DNA from: Pontibacter flavimaris
Lineage (GTDB): Bacteria > Bacteroidota > Bacteroidia > Cytophagales > Hymenobacteraceae
Assembly: GCF_001907195.1 (NCBI RefSeq)
Contig: NZ_LVWA01000005.1
Location: forward strand, 868,001 to 932,000
Direction: 5' to 3'
DNA length: 64,000 bases
Under the pieces are notes generated by a model that did not search any database, had not been told where the DNA came from, and was given only the letters and a program-made list of their open reading frames with translations. The position numbers were made by a program, and so were the translations under genes. Positions 1 to 8,907 of the stretch are shown here, piece by piece. Positions within the stretch are counted from its first letter, which is position 1. Each line of letters begins with the position of its first letter.

Positions 1-944
1 ATCTTTTTCTCGGCGATGTTCTTGTGGTCGCCGTGGTTAAAGTATAAACTTCCGATGGTCTTCACGAAATCCAGGGTGGTGTTTCGCGGCGGCTCTAGCA
101 CCGGGATGATGCGCTGCGTGCGCTTGCTTTTAAACAGCAGGAAAAGCACCATGCCCGCCAGCGCCACATAATAGGCCCAGGTCAGCGACTCGTGCCGCAT
201 CAGCACCCGTAACACCGACTGGTCCTCCTCCCGGCCCAGGTTCTGGTATTCGTCCCACAGCACTGGCTGCACAGGCAGGTGGGAGAGGGCGGTGGCGGCA
301 TAGTCGGGTTGGTTCAGGGTCAGGAGCTGGTAATTGGTGAAAGCCAGTGGCACTGAGCTGATGTAGAAGTTCCCCTCGCCGAAGGGCACCCGCATAAAGT
401 TAAGCATCCCCGCCTTGTTGCGCCCCAGCGCCTCGTGCCCCGCCTGCTTTTTTACCCGGATGTAGCGGCTGTTATTGTTGGGCGGAAACGTATACACCTG
501 CTGCTCCGGCTGGCTCGTAAAGTAAAAGCCTGTGGAGTCGGGGGAGGTGGTATTCATGAAAACGGTATCGAAATACAGCGTATCCTGCAGGAACTCGCTG
601 TACTCATCGGCTGCTATGAACACGTGGTTTCCCCGGTGCACGAAGTCGAGCAACAGGTTCGTGTCCAGGCTGTCGGCGGCGAAGTATTTCTGAATGAACA
701 CGTAGTTGCCGCTGTGGGTAGTGTCCTGCAACTGGTTGTAGATCGGCTCGCGCACCGGCTCTACCCGCTGGCCGGGGAAGAGGCCCGGCAGCAACTCATA
801 GAGTGCGTAGGTGCCGTAGGGGATCTTATCTTCCCTGGAAAAGGTTAGAGACCAGTCCACCGCCTTTGGCCGGAAATACTCCAGCAGCACCAGGGCCCCG
901 AAGAGCAGCAAAATTATCGCCATATACCTGCGGTAGCCTTTCAT
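1..944 (-). CDS. DUF4350 domain-containing membrane protein (partial, 3' end outside window)
   Basis: Reading the minus strand from ATG at 944 gives an open frame that runs off the left edge. It starts MKGYRRYMAIILLLFGALVL, an N-terminal membrane helix, followed by a soluble domain of DUF4350 type, then a second helix (YYVALAGMVLFLLF, about 135-190) and a basic cytoplasmic stretch. Its ATG overlaps the stop of the DUF4129 gene upstream (ATGA at 941-944), which implies translational coupling. In Bacteroidota this gene usually sits between DUF4129 and a MoxR ATPase/DUF58 pair, so those are expected just left of the window. The biochemical role is unknown; the family is thought to serve a MoxR-linked envelope process. 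Confidence 0.85.
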   Translation of the reverse strand, partial: MKGYRRYMAIILLLFGALVLLEYFRPKAVDWSLTFSREDKIPYGTYALYELLPGLFPGQRVEPVREPIYNQLQDTTHSGNYVFIQKYFAADSLDTNLLLDFVHRGNHVFIAADEYSEFLQDTLYFDTVFMNTTSPDSTGFYFTSQPEQQVYTFPPNNNSRYIRVKKQAGHEALGRNKAGMLNFMRVPFGEGNFYISSVPLAFTNYQLLTLNQPDYAATALSHLPVQPVLWDEYQNLGREEDQSVLRVLMRHESLTWAYYVALAGMVLFLLFKSKRTQRIIPVLEPPRNTTLDFVKTIGSLYFNHGDHKNIAEKK

Positions 945-1678
945 GCGTGCTGCGTTACCAGGTTATCGAACTGACGAAACTCTGCCTGTGCGGAAGTATA
1001 CACCTCATCGCCAAGGCCTGCACCGCCGTACCACACGTACTCGAACATGCCCGTAAGCTGCTCAAACTCCTGGCGTATGGCGGCAGGTTTAATTTCGGAG
1101 ATGTAGCTGCGGTTGGTCTTACCCGGTTTCCACTCGATCAGGGTCCTGTCGGTCAGGAGCTTCAGGCTTTGCAGGTAGTGCAGGCGCACGGCCTTGCGGT
1201 AGTCGCGCTGCGCGGTGGCCTCGGCAATCAGGGCTTTCATGTCCATCTCATGGATGTTTTCCTCGAGCACCTCGTAAGGCAGGTTTATACTTGCCACCTT
1301 TCTGCCAAACAGGCCGCTTGCTTCCACGTTTTGCATTTTAATTATGATGAACACGATCGCCGCCGCCAGGGCCAGGTAAAGCAGCACTTCCCAGAAGCCG
1401 CTCGCCTGCCCCTCGTAGAAGACATCCTGCAGCCACTGCTGCACGCGGTGCTTGAGCCGCTCCCAGAAGGTGGCGCCCGTGTTTACCTCCTCGTAATACT
1501 GGAAATCCCCGGATGCGCGCAGGGTCTCCAGCCGCTCGGCATCCAACGGGCGGACCACCACCGGCTGGCGCGCGGCCGGAATACTATCCTGCAACTGGGC
1601 ATGCGCGATGGGGCCAGAACCGAGCAGCAGGCAAAGTATAAGAATAAAGACGTGAAAGTGCTTAAAACTCTCCCTCAT
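941..1678 (-). CDS. DUF4129 domain-containing protein
   Basis: A 245-residue protein with a signal peptide (residues 1-27, hydrophobic FILILCLLLGSGPIAHA), an extracytoplasmic segment, one membrane helix near residues 93-113 (LLYLALAAAIVFIIIK) and a cytoplasmic DUF4129 domain at the C terminus, ending in the typical YVWYGG...F region. The start overlaps the preceding gene by 17 bases and the stop overlaps the DUF4350 start, so the genes form one transcript. DUF4129 proteins go with MoxR/DUF58 operons and often with transglutaminase-like partners. The exact function is not known. Confidence 0.85.
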   Translation of the reverse strand: MRESFKHFHVFILILCLLLGSGPIAHAQLQDSIPAARQPVVVRPLDAERLETLRASGDFQYYEEVNTGATFWERLKHRVQQWLQDVFYEGQASGFWEVLLYLALAAAIVFIIIKMQNVEASGLFGRKVASINLPYEVLEENIHEMDMKALIAEATAQRDYRKAVRLHYLQSLKLLTDRTLIEWKPGKTNRSYISEIKPAAIRQEFEQLTGMFEYVWYGGAGLGDEVYTSAQAEFRQFDNLVTQHA

Positions 1679-2552
1679 TGGTGGTAAGGGTCTGGTTGTG
1701 GCTGCCGATCAACTCTACCTGCTCCATGAGGCCCAGGCCGTCTTTCTGCTCCACCAGGTTAAAGTACTGGAAGCCCAGCGCCAGCGTCGAGATGCAGTAG
1801 GTAAAGGTGGTGAGCATGGTGGCAACCGTGTTAGAGGCCACCAGCAGTAACTCGCTTTCGGCCCCCGGCACCTGGAGCACGCGCATCATCATAACTGCTC
1901 CCAGGGGCACGGCAGCCAGCCAGGCAATCATACTTTGAATGATACTCGCTATGATGATAAGGCCAAAAGTAGCCCACCAGTTGCCTTTGATCAGGTAAAA
2001 GCAACGTTCTATACTTTCTATAAAGCCCGTCTCCTCGCGCACCATCACTACCAGGAAGAGGGAGAGCACCACCGCCAGGTAAATGCCCAGGCCCAGCAGG
2101 AAAAAGCTCAGAAAGCAGACCACCCCAATGGCGATACTGGCGTACACGGCCTGGATCAGGTTTCTTTTGATATGCTCCCACACGGCAGCCGGCGTCACCT
2201 CTCCCTCGTCATCCATGTACGCTACCATGTATCCGTACACCGTCAGGGCGACGATAACAAGGGCCATCACGGTGAAAAAGAGCGAAACCAGGTAGTTGAG
2301 CGAGGTAACCTGGTTGAAGAAAGTATACTCGCCCATGGTGCTATAGGGCCCCTCGCCGGTAAGTTGCTGGAACATGCGCGATTGGTGCATCCCCGAGAAA
2401 ATGCCGCCTATGAGCGCCACCGGCGACACGTACAGCAGCATGGCTTTAGACAAGGGTTTAAAGTTTGTTTTCAGGAAGGCGAAGGTGGCGTTCAGCTTCT
2501 CGCCGAAATCCCTTTCCTGCCTTAAGTTAATTTTCTGTGTGGTGTGTAGCAT
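1662..2552 (-). CDS. Multi-pass membrane protein of the SpoIIM/DUF4129 operon
   Basis: A 296-residue integral membrane protein with about six hydrophobic helices (near residues 38-60, 88-112, 132-170, 193-225 and 235-260). I recognise no catalytic motif. The soluble N terminus (about 35 residues) and C-terminal tail are charged. It overlaps the SpoIIM gene by 26 bases at its start and the DUF4129 gene by 17 bases at its end, so it is translated within the operon. The position is conserved in Cytophagales RDD-SpoIIM-MoxR clusters, where the protein is annotated as hypothetical. A role in envelope remodelling or as a transporter-like partner of SpoIIM is only inferred. Confidence 0.8.
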   Translation of the reverse strand: MLHTTQKINLRQERDFGEKLNATFAFLKTNFKPLSKAMLLYVSPVALIGGIFSGMHQSRMFQQLTGEGPYSTMGEYTFFNQVTSLNYLVSLFFTVMALVIVALTVYGYMVAYMDDEGEVTPAAVWEHIKRNLIQAVYASIAIGVVCFLSFFLLGLGIYLAVVLSLFLVVMVREETGFIESIERCFYLIKGNWWATFGLIIIASIIQSMIAWLAAVPLGAVMMMRVLQVPGAESELLLVASNTVATMLTTFTYCISTLALGFQYFNLVEQKDGLGLMEQVELIGSHNQTLTTNEGEF

Positions 2553-3489
2553 TGTTTCTGTGCAGTGAACGTGAGTAGAGTATGAAATAGTAAAGTATAA
2601 ATCCGGCCGATGACAGGATGATGAGCAGGCTCAGGGCCAGCGGCATGTCGGTGTGGCGCGTCACGAAGCCCTCCAGAAAACCCGCCGTGAGGAACACCGG
2701 AACCAGCCCCACCACGATCTTGAGTCCCCTGCGGGCCCCTTGCTTAAAGGAGTGCAGGCGGGAGTGGGTCTTCGGAAAGAGGAGGCTGTTGCCCATCACA
2801 AAGCCGGCGCAGCCCGCAATCACGATGGCCGATATCTCCAGCGTGCCGTGTATCCAGATGGTGAGGAAGGAGGTGAAAAGCAGCCCCTGCTTGTAGAAGA
2901 AGTATTGAAAAGCCCCGAGCATCACCCCGTTCTGAAACAGCACCCAGAACGTGCCCACCGAAAAGAACACCCCCAGCACAAAGGCCAGGAAGGATACCTT
3001 GATGTTGTTAAAGGTGATGTAGAGGAACATCTCCGTCTCGCCGTGGCTTTTGTACACAGCCATCGGGTCGCCATTCCGGATGTTCTCCAAGGTCATGTTC
3101 ACGTAGCGGTCGCCGAGGATGAGGCGCACAAAGGTATCGTCCAGGGCGGCGGAGAGGGCGCCAATGCCGCAGGCTACTGCAAAGATCAGGAAGGCATAGC
3201 CCAGCTGGCGGTGGTGCTGCCGGAACAGGAAGGGCAATTCATACTTCCAGAAGCTGACGAAGCGGTTACTTTTCTCCTTTTTGTTTTTATAGATGGCCTG
3301 GTGTGTCTTGCCAGCCAGGGCGTTCAGGTAGGAGGTGGTGTCCGACTCCGGGTAAAAAGTGCGCGCGTAGGCCAGGTCTTCGGTCAGCTCAATAAACCTA
3401 TCGGCCAGTGCGTCGGGGCCGGAGGTTTTCTGCTGCTCGTATGCCTTCCATTTAAGTTTGTTTTTTCGGATAAAGGCTGCTTCGCGCAC
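2527..3489 (-). CDS. Stage II sporulation protein M (SpoIIM) family membrane protein
   Basis: A 320-residue protein with the family's N terminus (REAAFIRKNKLKWKAYEQ) and a soluble first 100 residues, then five or so membrane helices, with the conserved SpoIIM core near FLAFVLGVFFSVGTFWVLFQNG and HGTLEISAIVIAGCAGF (about residues 165-230). The start codon is GTG at 3489, chosen because the family consensus begins exactly there. It is the first gene of the minus-strand operon and diverges from the RDD gene across about 80 bases that must hold both promoters. Outside sporulating Firmicutes the function is unknown; the conserved RDD/SpoIIM/DUF4129/MoxR neighbourhood suggests an envelope role. Confidence 0.9.
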   Translation of the reverse strand: MREAAFIRKNKLKWKAYEQQKTSGPDALADRFIELTEDLAYARTFYPESDTTSYLNALAGKTHQAIYKNKKEKSNRFVSFWKYELPFLFRQHHRQLGYAFLIFAVACGIGALSAALDDTFVRLILGDRYVNMTLENIRNGDPMAVYKSHGETEMFLYITFNNIKVSFLAFVLGVFFSVGTFWVLFQNGVMLGAFQYFFYKQGLLFTSFLTIWIHGTLEISAIVIAGCAGFVMGNSLLFPKTHSRLHSFKQGARRGLKIVVGLVPVFLTAGFLEGFVTRHTDMPLALSLLIILSSAGFILYYFILYSRSLHRNNATHHTEN

Positions 3490-3568
3490 GGGTACTGTAT
3501 TTTATACTCAACCAAATATATGTATATTGTGATGTAAAAAAAATGAAAGCAAACTTATTTTATTGAAG

Positions 3569-4288
3569 ATGAATACCATTAGAATCCGGACCACGCAGCA
3601 TGTGGAGGTAGAGTATCCGTTGGCCAGCGTGGGCGACCGTATCGTAGCCCATATTATCGACATGGTGGTGATGGGCGTGTGGCTGGTGGGTTGGGCTGTT
3701 ATATTTGCGGCAACAGGCCTGGACGAAGGAGCGATTCTCGGCTTTTTGATTGTGGTGCCGATGGTGTTTTACCATTTGTTATGCGAGATCTTCCTGAACG
3801 GGCAAAGTGTCGGGAAGAAGGCCCGTGACCTGAAAGTAGTGAAGCTTTCCGGTGGAGCACCGTCTCTTGGCGATTATCTGCTGCGCTGGCTGTTCAGGCT
3901 GGTGGACACGGCAGCATCACAGGGGTTGGTGGCGCTGGTCACCGTAGCCGTTAGCAACAAAGGGCAGCGCCTCGGCGATATGGCCGCCGGCACCTGCGTC
4001 ATCCGCACCCGCGCAGTCCGTAAAAGAGAGTCGGCCATGGTGACGACGGAAGAAGGGTATCAGGTGCGGTTCCCGGAGGTGCACCTGCTGACCGATCAGG
4101 ACGTGGCGATCATACGCAAGCTCCTTTACAAAGCGCAGAAGTATAATAACTATGAGCTGCTGGAGAAGATGGCGCTCCGCGTTCGGGAAATCACCGGCAT
4201 CCAGCCCGGCGAGTTGTCGGAGTGGGATTTTCTACAAACAGTAGTAAAAGACTACCACCATTATACCCACGGGGAAGTGGAGTTGTAG
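3569..4288 (+). CDS. RDD family membrane protein
   Basis: 239 residues from ATG at 3569 (an in-frame TTG lies two codons upstream and was rejected). The RDD domain covers about residues 18-155: R-D around SVGDRIVAHIIDMVVMGVWL, a second helix with LIVVPMVFYHLLCEIFLNGQSVGKKARDLKVV, and a third helix followed by GQRLGDMAAGTCVIRT. The C-terminal 80 residues are soluble and charged. RDD proteins are membrane proteins of uncertain function, some linked to cation/proton exchange. It diverges from the SpoIIM operon and is a standard member of the same Bacteroidota gene block. Confidence 0.9.
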   Translation: MNTIRIRTTQHVEVEYPLASVGDRIVAHIIDMVVMGVWLVGWAVIFAATGLDEGAILGFLIVVPMVFYHLLCEIFLNGQSVGKKARDLKVVKLSGGAPSLGDYLLRWLFRLVDTAASQGLVALVTVAVSNKGQRLGDMAAGTCVIRTRAVRKRESAMVTTEEGYQVRFPEVHLLTDQDVAIIRKLLYKAQKYNNYELLEKMALRVREITGIQPGELSEWDFLQTVVKDYHHYTHGEVEL

Positions 4289-4394
4289 TGGGGGCAACTC
4301 TTAATAATTGAGTTATATCTGGCAGGTTTGAGCCATGAGGATGCAGCAGGTACAAGCCTTCAGATTATAGATACATTGTTTTCTTGTCGTAAAA

Positions 4395-4790
4395 TTTAAT
4401 TCTATACTTGCCACTTTCTCCTGTCATCTCGAGCAGAGCGAGAGATCTATCCCGAATTCTATAGAGATCTCTCATTTCATTCGAGATGACAGTAAGGCCG
4501 TAGCTATCGAATTGTTCCCAGTCTTTGGGTTGAGCGCCTATGCGAGTTTTTCCGGTGCCGCAGGCAGCCCGAGGCACGAGGGCAGGAAAAGCTCCCAGCG
4601 CGATGCCCAAAGACGAGCCCTCCCGGGCTAGAGGGAGCCAAAGCTGGAGATGAAACGAGCAGGTAGTAAAGCCGTGGAACAGCTGCAGCTAGCAAGTATA
4701 GCTTAGCTCAAGTGGAAGGAAGCAGGGGATCAGAAAGGCACAAGCGGACGCTTGCGCCAGTAAAGTATAAAGTATAGCCCAAGTATAAAC
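4395..4790 (-). repeat. Mosaic interspersed repeat island, copy 1 (reverse)
   Basis: Same component order as the copies at 12.5, 34.1 and 46.1 kb when read on the minus strand: GCGCAAGCGTCCGCTTGTGC hairpin, CTTCCACTTGA...AAGCTATACTTGCTAGC, GGGAGGGCTCGTCTTTGGGC, TCGCGCTGGGAGCTTTTCC, AACCCAAAGACTGGG, then the TCATCTCGA/AGATCTCT hairpin. It has no protein-coding character. Confidence 0.7.
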
Positions 4791-4985
4791 GACAAGAATA
4801 AATGACGACCGTTCTTCTGGAAGAAACCTGATAGAAGGAAGGTTGAGCTTGCAGCATCTTGCCCATAAGATCCTTTCAGGATGACAAAAAGATTAGGACA
4901 AGGCTCTTTCCATACTTTAGCAAGTATAAACCAGCAAGTAATAAGTATAGCTATAGCTCAAGTATAAAGTATAACCTGCAAAAAC

Positions 4986-5025
4986 AAATAGCCCCGGCAA
5001 CTTCTGAAAAAGCTACCGGGGCTAT
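4986..5025 (-). terminator. Rho-independent terminator of the coiled-coil protein gene
   Basis: The arms ATAGCCCCGG (4988-4997) and CCGGGGCTAT (5016-5025) flank an 18-base loop. On the minus strand the stem is followed by TTTGTTTTTG. It lies just past the stop of the gene at 5044. Confidence 0.75.
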
Positions 5026-5043
5026 ATTTTATGTTGGGCCGGC

Positions 5044-5712
5044 TTACAGCTGCGGCTGCTTCTTCACACTAGCAAGCTGCTGCTTCAGTTCCTCCACGCG
5101 GTTAAGCTCCGTTTGCAGCTCACGCTTTATCTTGAGTTCACGCTCGCGGGCGCTCTTCTTATACTCGTTCAGCTCCAGCTCCATTTCGTCAAAAGCCCTG
5201 CGCTTTTCGCTGGCGACGCTCTTGCTGCTCTTGTGCTGCACAGCCATCACGCCTAAGGCAATGAGCAGGGCGATGATGATGCCGCTGTTCAGCAGCACGT
5301 AGAATTGCTTGGGCACGTCAATGCCCAGGACAGTGATATGCGTTATGTCGTGGATGCTTTGCTGTACCTCGGCCTCCTTCTTTTTCATCTCCTCCTGCAT
5401 GGCCTGCAGCTGCTGCTCCTGGGCGGCCACGTCTTTGCGCGCCTCCTGCAGCTTGGCATCGGCCTCCGCCTCGAAGTTATCCAGTTTCTTGTCTTTGGCA
5501 GCCACGGTCTCCTGTACGGTTCTCCAGAATGACTCCAGTGTGGTGATTTTTACAACTTTGTAGCCCTGCCAGGTGTTGGAGCCGCTTTTCAGACTCTCGA
5601 ATTGTTTTTCAAGTTTTGCGTTGGCTGCAGGTGCTTTTTCTGCTTTATTGCCCTGTGCCTGTACAAAAGAGGCAGAACACACGAGCGCGAGGGAGAAAAA
5701 GAGTGCCTTCAT
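5044..5712 (-). CDS. Exported single-TM coiled-coil protein
   Basis: 222 residues: signal peptide (1-19, ending in VQAQ), a conserved GSNTWQGYKVVKITTLESFWRT segment around residue 43-66, a long heptad-rich helix (about 72-118), a membrane helix (about 130-153, FYVLLNSGIIIALLIALGVM) and a second coiled coil to the C terminus. Homologues in Cytophagales are often labelled tRNA (guanine-N1)-methyltransferase; nothing in this sequence supports a methyltransferase, and that label looks like a propagated error. The protein probably spans the inner membrane with coiled coils on both sides. A hairpin terminator follows the stop. Function unknown. Confidence 0.8.
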   Translation of the reverse strand: MKALFFSLALVCSASFVQAQGNKAEKAPAANAKLEKQFESLKSGSNTWQGYKVVKITTLESFWRTVQETVAAKDKKLDNFEAEADAKLQEARKDVAAQEQQLQAMQEEMKKKEAEVQQSIHDITHITVLGIDVPKQFYVLLNSGIIIALLIALGVMAVQHKSSKSVASEKRRAFDEMELELNEYKKSARERELKIKRELQTELNRVEELKQQLASVKKQPQL

Positions 5713-5958
5713 AATTTAAGGTTTTGGTTTTTACTGAATTTTGTATTTCTGCTATGGGTCGTCCGGCAGGTGAAGTTAAAGAATTATACCTTTTTAAGTG
5801 CCTTTACTTACAGGCCTAACCCTGCTGCATTTCAAATATTGTTTAAGATTACTAAAAAATCCGATACAGCAACACAACTACCAACAGAAATATGGTAAAA
5901 TCAAGTTCACTGTGTGGAAACATTCCACACTTTTGCCTTGGTACAGGCTATTTTGCCC

Positions 5959-7260
5959 CTAAAGCATGAGTGCAAGTATAGCGAAGAAGTTGATAATCCA
6001 AAGGGCGAGGCTAACCTCTTTTCGCTTGCCGGTCACCACTTTCAGGGCCGTCCAGCTCAGGAAACCCCAGATGATGCCCTGGGTGATGGAATAAGTGAAC
6101 GGGATGAGGACCATGGCCAGGAAAGCCGGCAGGGCATCATCCATTTTAAACCAGTCTATCTTAGTTACCGGCCGGATCATGAAGGCCCCCACCAGTACCA
6201 GGGCCGGGGCCGTGGCGATAGCCGGAATCATCGAGAGCAAAGGGGCCAGGAACAGGAAAGGCAGGAACAGCAGACCGCCCACCACCGCCGTCAGGCCGGT
6301 GCGCCCGCCCGCCTCTATGCCCACCGCCGACTCCACGTAAGCCGTGCCCGGGCTGGAGCCCACCAAACCGGCCAGTGTGGTGGCCACCGCATCGGTCGTG
6401 AGCGAGCGCTGGATGTTGCGCGGCTCCCCGTGCTCGTCCATCAGGTCTGCCGCCTCGGCCAGGCCTACGAACGTGGAGATGCTATCGAACATATCCGTGA
6501 ACAGGAAGGCGAAGACGACCGGCACGATAGCAAGCTGAAAGGAGTTTACCAGATCCAGTTCCAGTACCAGGCTGAAGTCCGGGGCGGCGAGCACACCCTG
6601 CCAGGAAATGAGCGGGTCCAGGTCGGTGGCCCACCAGCGGCCCAGCGGGTAGGAGAGCAGGGTGGTGAACAGGATGCCCAGCAGGATGCCGCCTTTCACG
6701 TTGCGCACTACCAGGATGGAGGTTACCAGCAGCCCGGCCAGGAACGTAAGCAGCGCCGGCGTAAGCGCGCCTACCCCAAGAACGGTGGCAGGGTTGGCAA
6801 CGATAAACTTGGCATTGATGAGCCCCACCAGGGTGATAAACAGGCCGATACCGGCGGCAATGGCGAAGCGCAGCGGCCGCGGTATCGCCCGCACGATCAT
6901 GGTCCGGATGTTGAACAAGGAAAGCAGGAGGAATACCACGCCTGACCAAAAGACCGCCCCCAGCGCCACCTGCCACGTCACGCCCATCCCCAGCACCGCC
7001 GAGAAAGTGAAGAAAGCGTTCAGCCCCATGCCAGGAGCCACCAGAACCGGATTCCGGGCATACAGGCCCATCATCACGCTGCTGAAAAACGACACCAGCA
7101 CCGTGGCCGTCAGCACCCCGGAAAAAGGCATCCCGGCCTGCGCCAGAATGGTGGGGTTCACAACAATGATGTAGGCGGTGGCCAGGAAGGAGGAAATGCC
7201 CGCAATGATTTCCGTCTTGACGTTGGTGTTGTTTTGCCTCAGTTGGAAGTATGACTCCAT
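5959..7260 (-). CDS. NCS2 family purine permease (AzgA type)
   Basis: 433 residues, about 12-14 membrane helices. The AzgA-like signature is clear: APGMGLNAFFTFSAVLGMG near residues 73-91, TDMFDSISTFVGLAEAADLMDE near 255-276, and SSPGTAYVESAVGIEAGGRTGL near 301-322. This subfamily imports adenine, guanine or hypoxanthine with protons across the inner membrane. Substrate preference cannot be read from the sequence. It is monocistronic, with about 250 bases on either side. ATG at 7260 matches the family N terminus (MESYFQLRQNNTNVKTEI). Confidence 0.92.
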   Translation of the reverse strand: MESYFQLRQNNTNVKTEIIAGISSFLATAYIIVVNPTILAQAGMPFSGVLTATVLVSFFSSVMMGLYARNPVLVAPGMGLNAFFTFSAVLGMGVTWQVALGAVFWSGVVFLLLSLFNIRTMIVRAIPRPLRFAIAAGIGLFITLVGLINAKFIVANPATVLGVGALTPALLTFLAGLLVTSILVVRNVKGGILLGILFTTLLSYPLGRWWATDLDPLISWQGVLAAPDFSLVLELDLVNSFQLAIVPVVFAFLFTDMFDSISTFVGLAEAADLMDEHGEPRNIQRSLTTDAVATTLAGLVGSSPGTAYVESAVGIEAGGRTGLTAVVGGLLFLPFLFLAPLLSMIPAIATAPALVLVGAFMIRPVTKIDWFKMDDALPAFLAMVLIPFTYSITQGIIWGFLSWTALKVVTGKRKEVSLALWIINFFAILALML

Positions 7261-7448
7261 GCGCGATCTGTGTTGAGGTTGAGGTTTGTAAGTGAAGTGG
7301 CTAAAGTTAACCTAACTCTATGTAAGAAAAAACTGTTCGGCCGCTCTGGTTTTCCGGCGGTTTATACTTGGTCGCTGCTCCGCCGGCGCCAATAGAGCCT
7401 CCTTTTTATACTTTGGATAGCCTATAAAGTATAAACTAGCCGAAAGAG

Positions 7449-7490
7449 AAACAGCCACAGCGGCTCGCAAGGGGAGTGCTGTGGCTGTTT
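7449..7490 (-). terminator. Terminator hairpin downstream of the S1/P1 nuclease gene
   Basis: AAACAGCCACAGC (7449-7461) pairs with GCTGTGGCTGTTT (7478-7490); on the minus strand the stem ends in GTTTCTCTTTC, a weak U-rich tail. It lies about 25 bases past the nuclease stop. Confidence 0.65.
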
Positions 7491-7512
7491 ATACTTTGGT
7501 TCGTGAAATCGT

Positions 7513-8280
7513 TTAGCCGTAAATTTCGTTCAGGAGGCCCGCCAGGCGAATGCCGGCCTGCAGCAGGCGCTGCTCCACCAGGCTGTAGTTCTCGTAGGCG
7601 TAGCGGTAGCCCAGTTTCTTGTCCTCCGGCAGGTTGTACACCTGCGGGCGGTAGCTCATCGACTCGCTGGCCCAGTCCCTTACCGAGGCGGCCTGCCACT
7701 GTTTTACCTGCGCCTTGTCCGGCTCGCCCAGGAAACGCACGATCTCCGTAAAACTCAGGTCTTTGCCGTCAATCATGTCGCTGTCCCACACGCGGTGCAG
7801 GTTCGATGGCTGGTAGAACCACTGCACCTTCACCTGGTTGCCGCCCTGATCGTCGCCTCCGCCCACGTGCAGCGGCTGGTGAATATCGCCCACCAGGTGC
7901 ACCAGGAACTTGAGCAACTCCTGCTCCTTTACCTTGTCCAGATTTCCGGCTTTCAGTGTTTTGGAGATCTCCTCGATCTTGCCCAGCACATCGCCGTTCG
8001 GGTTCTTCTCAGCCTGCTCATAGGTCTGGCCGTCCTGTATCGTGACCCAGTGCCAGTCGTGCGTGTGATCGTAGGCGTCGTCGCTCTTGATATCATCCAT
8101 CCACACCGAAACCTCGGCCAGAGAGTTATCCTCCAGCAGCTGCATTACTTTCTTCTTCGCCTTCTTGCTCAGGTGGTGTTCAGCTACCTGCCCTACGGCG
8201 CGGTGCCCGTTTTGTCCCCAGGCAAAGGCCTGGCCAGTAAGCAGCAGGCACAGGAAGAGTATGCTCGTAAATTTTTTCAT
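7513..8280 (-). CDS. S1/P1 nuclease family protein, exported
   Basis: 255 residues from ATG at 8280; an ATG 11 codons upstream lacks signal-peptide character. The signal peptide (MKKFTSILFLCLLLTGQAFA) is cut before Trp, giving the mature N terminus WGQNGHRAVGQVAEHHL. S1/P1 nucleases use that N-terminal Trp and the nearby His as zinc ligands. Further zinc-site motifs are DDIKSD..DHTHDWHWV and FLVHLVGDIHQPLHVGGGDDQGGN. The family degrades single-stranded DNA/RNA and 3'-nucleotides with three zinc ions. Here it would act in the periplasm or outside the cell in nutrient scavenging. A hairpin terminator follows. Confidence 0.93.
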   Translation of the reverse strand: MKKFTSILFLCLLLTGQAFAWGQNGHRAVGQVAEHHLSKKAKKKVMQLLEDNSLAEVSVWMDDIKSDDAYDHTHDWHWVTIQDGQTYEQAEKNPNGDVLGKIEEISKTLKAGNLDKVKEQELLKFLVHLVGDIHQPLHVGGGDDQGGNQVKVQWFYQPSNLHRVWDSDMIDGKDLSFTEIVRFLGEPDKAQVKQWQAASVRDWASESMSYRPQVYNLPEDKKLGYRYAYENYSLVEQRLLQAGIRLAGLLNEIYG

Positions 8281-8469
8281 GACTATGTTGATGATGTAGT
8301 AATTCGGGTGCAAAACAACAAAATTTATACTGAACGAAGGAGCCTGCAGGTAAATTTTAAGTTAAATTCCACTGCAGGCGCCAGTTGGCTCTATCATGGG
8401 AACCGGTTGGTGGGCTCGGGTTTATATTTGGCACCCACTTTTCGTAGCTTTGCAGAAAAGCAGAAGACG

Positions 8470-8901
8470 ATGAACAACAAATACGAAGGCAGGGTGATGT
8501 GGTCTCACCTGGACGCCAACATGCACATGCGCCACTCCGCTTACGCCGATTTTGCCGCCCAGGCCCGCATCGTGGTGCTGGAAAGGCTGGGCCTGGACCT
8601 GGAAGCCTTTAAGCGGCTGCACATTGGCCCCATACTTTTCAGGGAGGAGTTGGTGTACCTGCGCGAGGTAGGCATCAAAGAGCAGCTGACCGTAACGGTG
8701 GAGCTGACCAAAAGCCGCGCCGACGGCTCCCGCTGGTCCATCCGCCACGAGATTTTCCGGGAAGATGGCGTGAAGGCCGCCATCATAAACGTGGATGGAG
8801 CCTGGCTGGACCTGCACAAGCGCAAGCTCACAAACCTGCCGGAGGAGCTGGTGGAGCTGTTTAAGCGGCTGAACCGGAGCCCGGATTACCAGGAGGAGTA
8901 G
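8470..8901 (+). CDS. Acyl-CoA thioesterase-like protein (hotdog fold, 4HBT/YbgC type)
   Basis: 143 residues from ATG at 8470; the open frame extends upstream to 7795 but that part overlaps the opposite-strand nuclease gene and is a shadow. The N terminus carries a hotdog thioesterase pattern (SHLDANMHMRHSAYADFAAQARI, residues 12-34, with Asp15 in the DxNxHMxxxxY signature), followed by the long helix and five-stranded sheet (LTVTVELTKSRADGSRWSIRHEIF). These enzymes hydrolyse acyl-CoA thioesters in the cytoplasm; the substrate is unknown. The neighbouring PBP gene converges 6 bases away. Confidence 0.85.
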   Translation: MNNKYEGRVMWSHLDANMHMRHSAYADFAAQARIVVLERLGLDLEAFKRLHIGPILFREELVYLREVGIKEQLTVTVELTKSRADGSRWSIRHEIFREDGVKAAIINVDGAWLDLHKRKLTNLPEELVELFKRLNRSPDYQEE

Positions 8902-8907
8902 GGGATA

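Larger units (their letters stand above)
4289..5043. other. Intergenic region with mosaic repeat island 1
   Basis: No gene is supported in these 755 bases. Positions 4395-4790 carry, in reverse orientation, the mosaic repeat also present at 12.5, 34.1 and 46.1 kb: a GAGATGAC/GTCATCTCGA hairpin pair (4423-4490), the block read on the minus strand as TCAACCCAAAGACTGGG through GGGCTCGTC (about 4515-4620), the CTTCCACTTGAGC segment, and the hairpin of CACAAGCGGACGCTTGCGCC (about 4739-4760). Several AAGTATA heptamers lie at 4690-4975. Confidence 0.7.

Noticed and set aside
803..1687. Long plus-strand open frame
   Set aside because: It lies antisense to DUF4129, which has a signal peptide, operon overlaps and family pattern. 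The frame is open because of GC-rich codon use on the other strand.
4289..5043. Small open frames in repeat island 1 as genes
   Set aside because: Their codons are the repeat sequence found in other spacers, in different frames and with stops.
5914..6945. 343-codon plus-strand open frame
   Set aside because: Antisense to the NCS2 permease; the product is Gln/Arg/Gly-rich with no domain.
7795..8469. N-terminal extension of the thioesterase frame
   Set aside because: It overlaps the nuclease gene and its upstream region; the hotdog fold begins at 8470.
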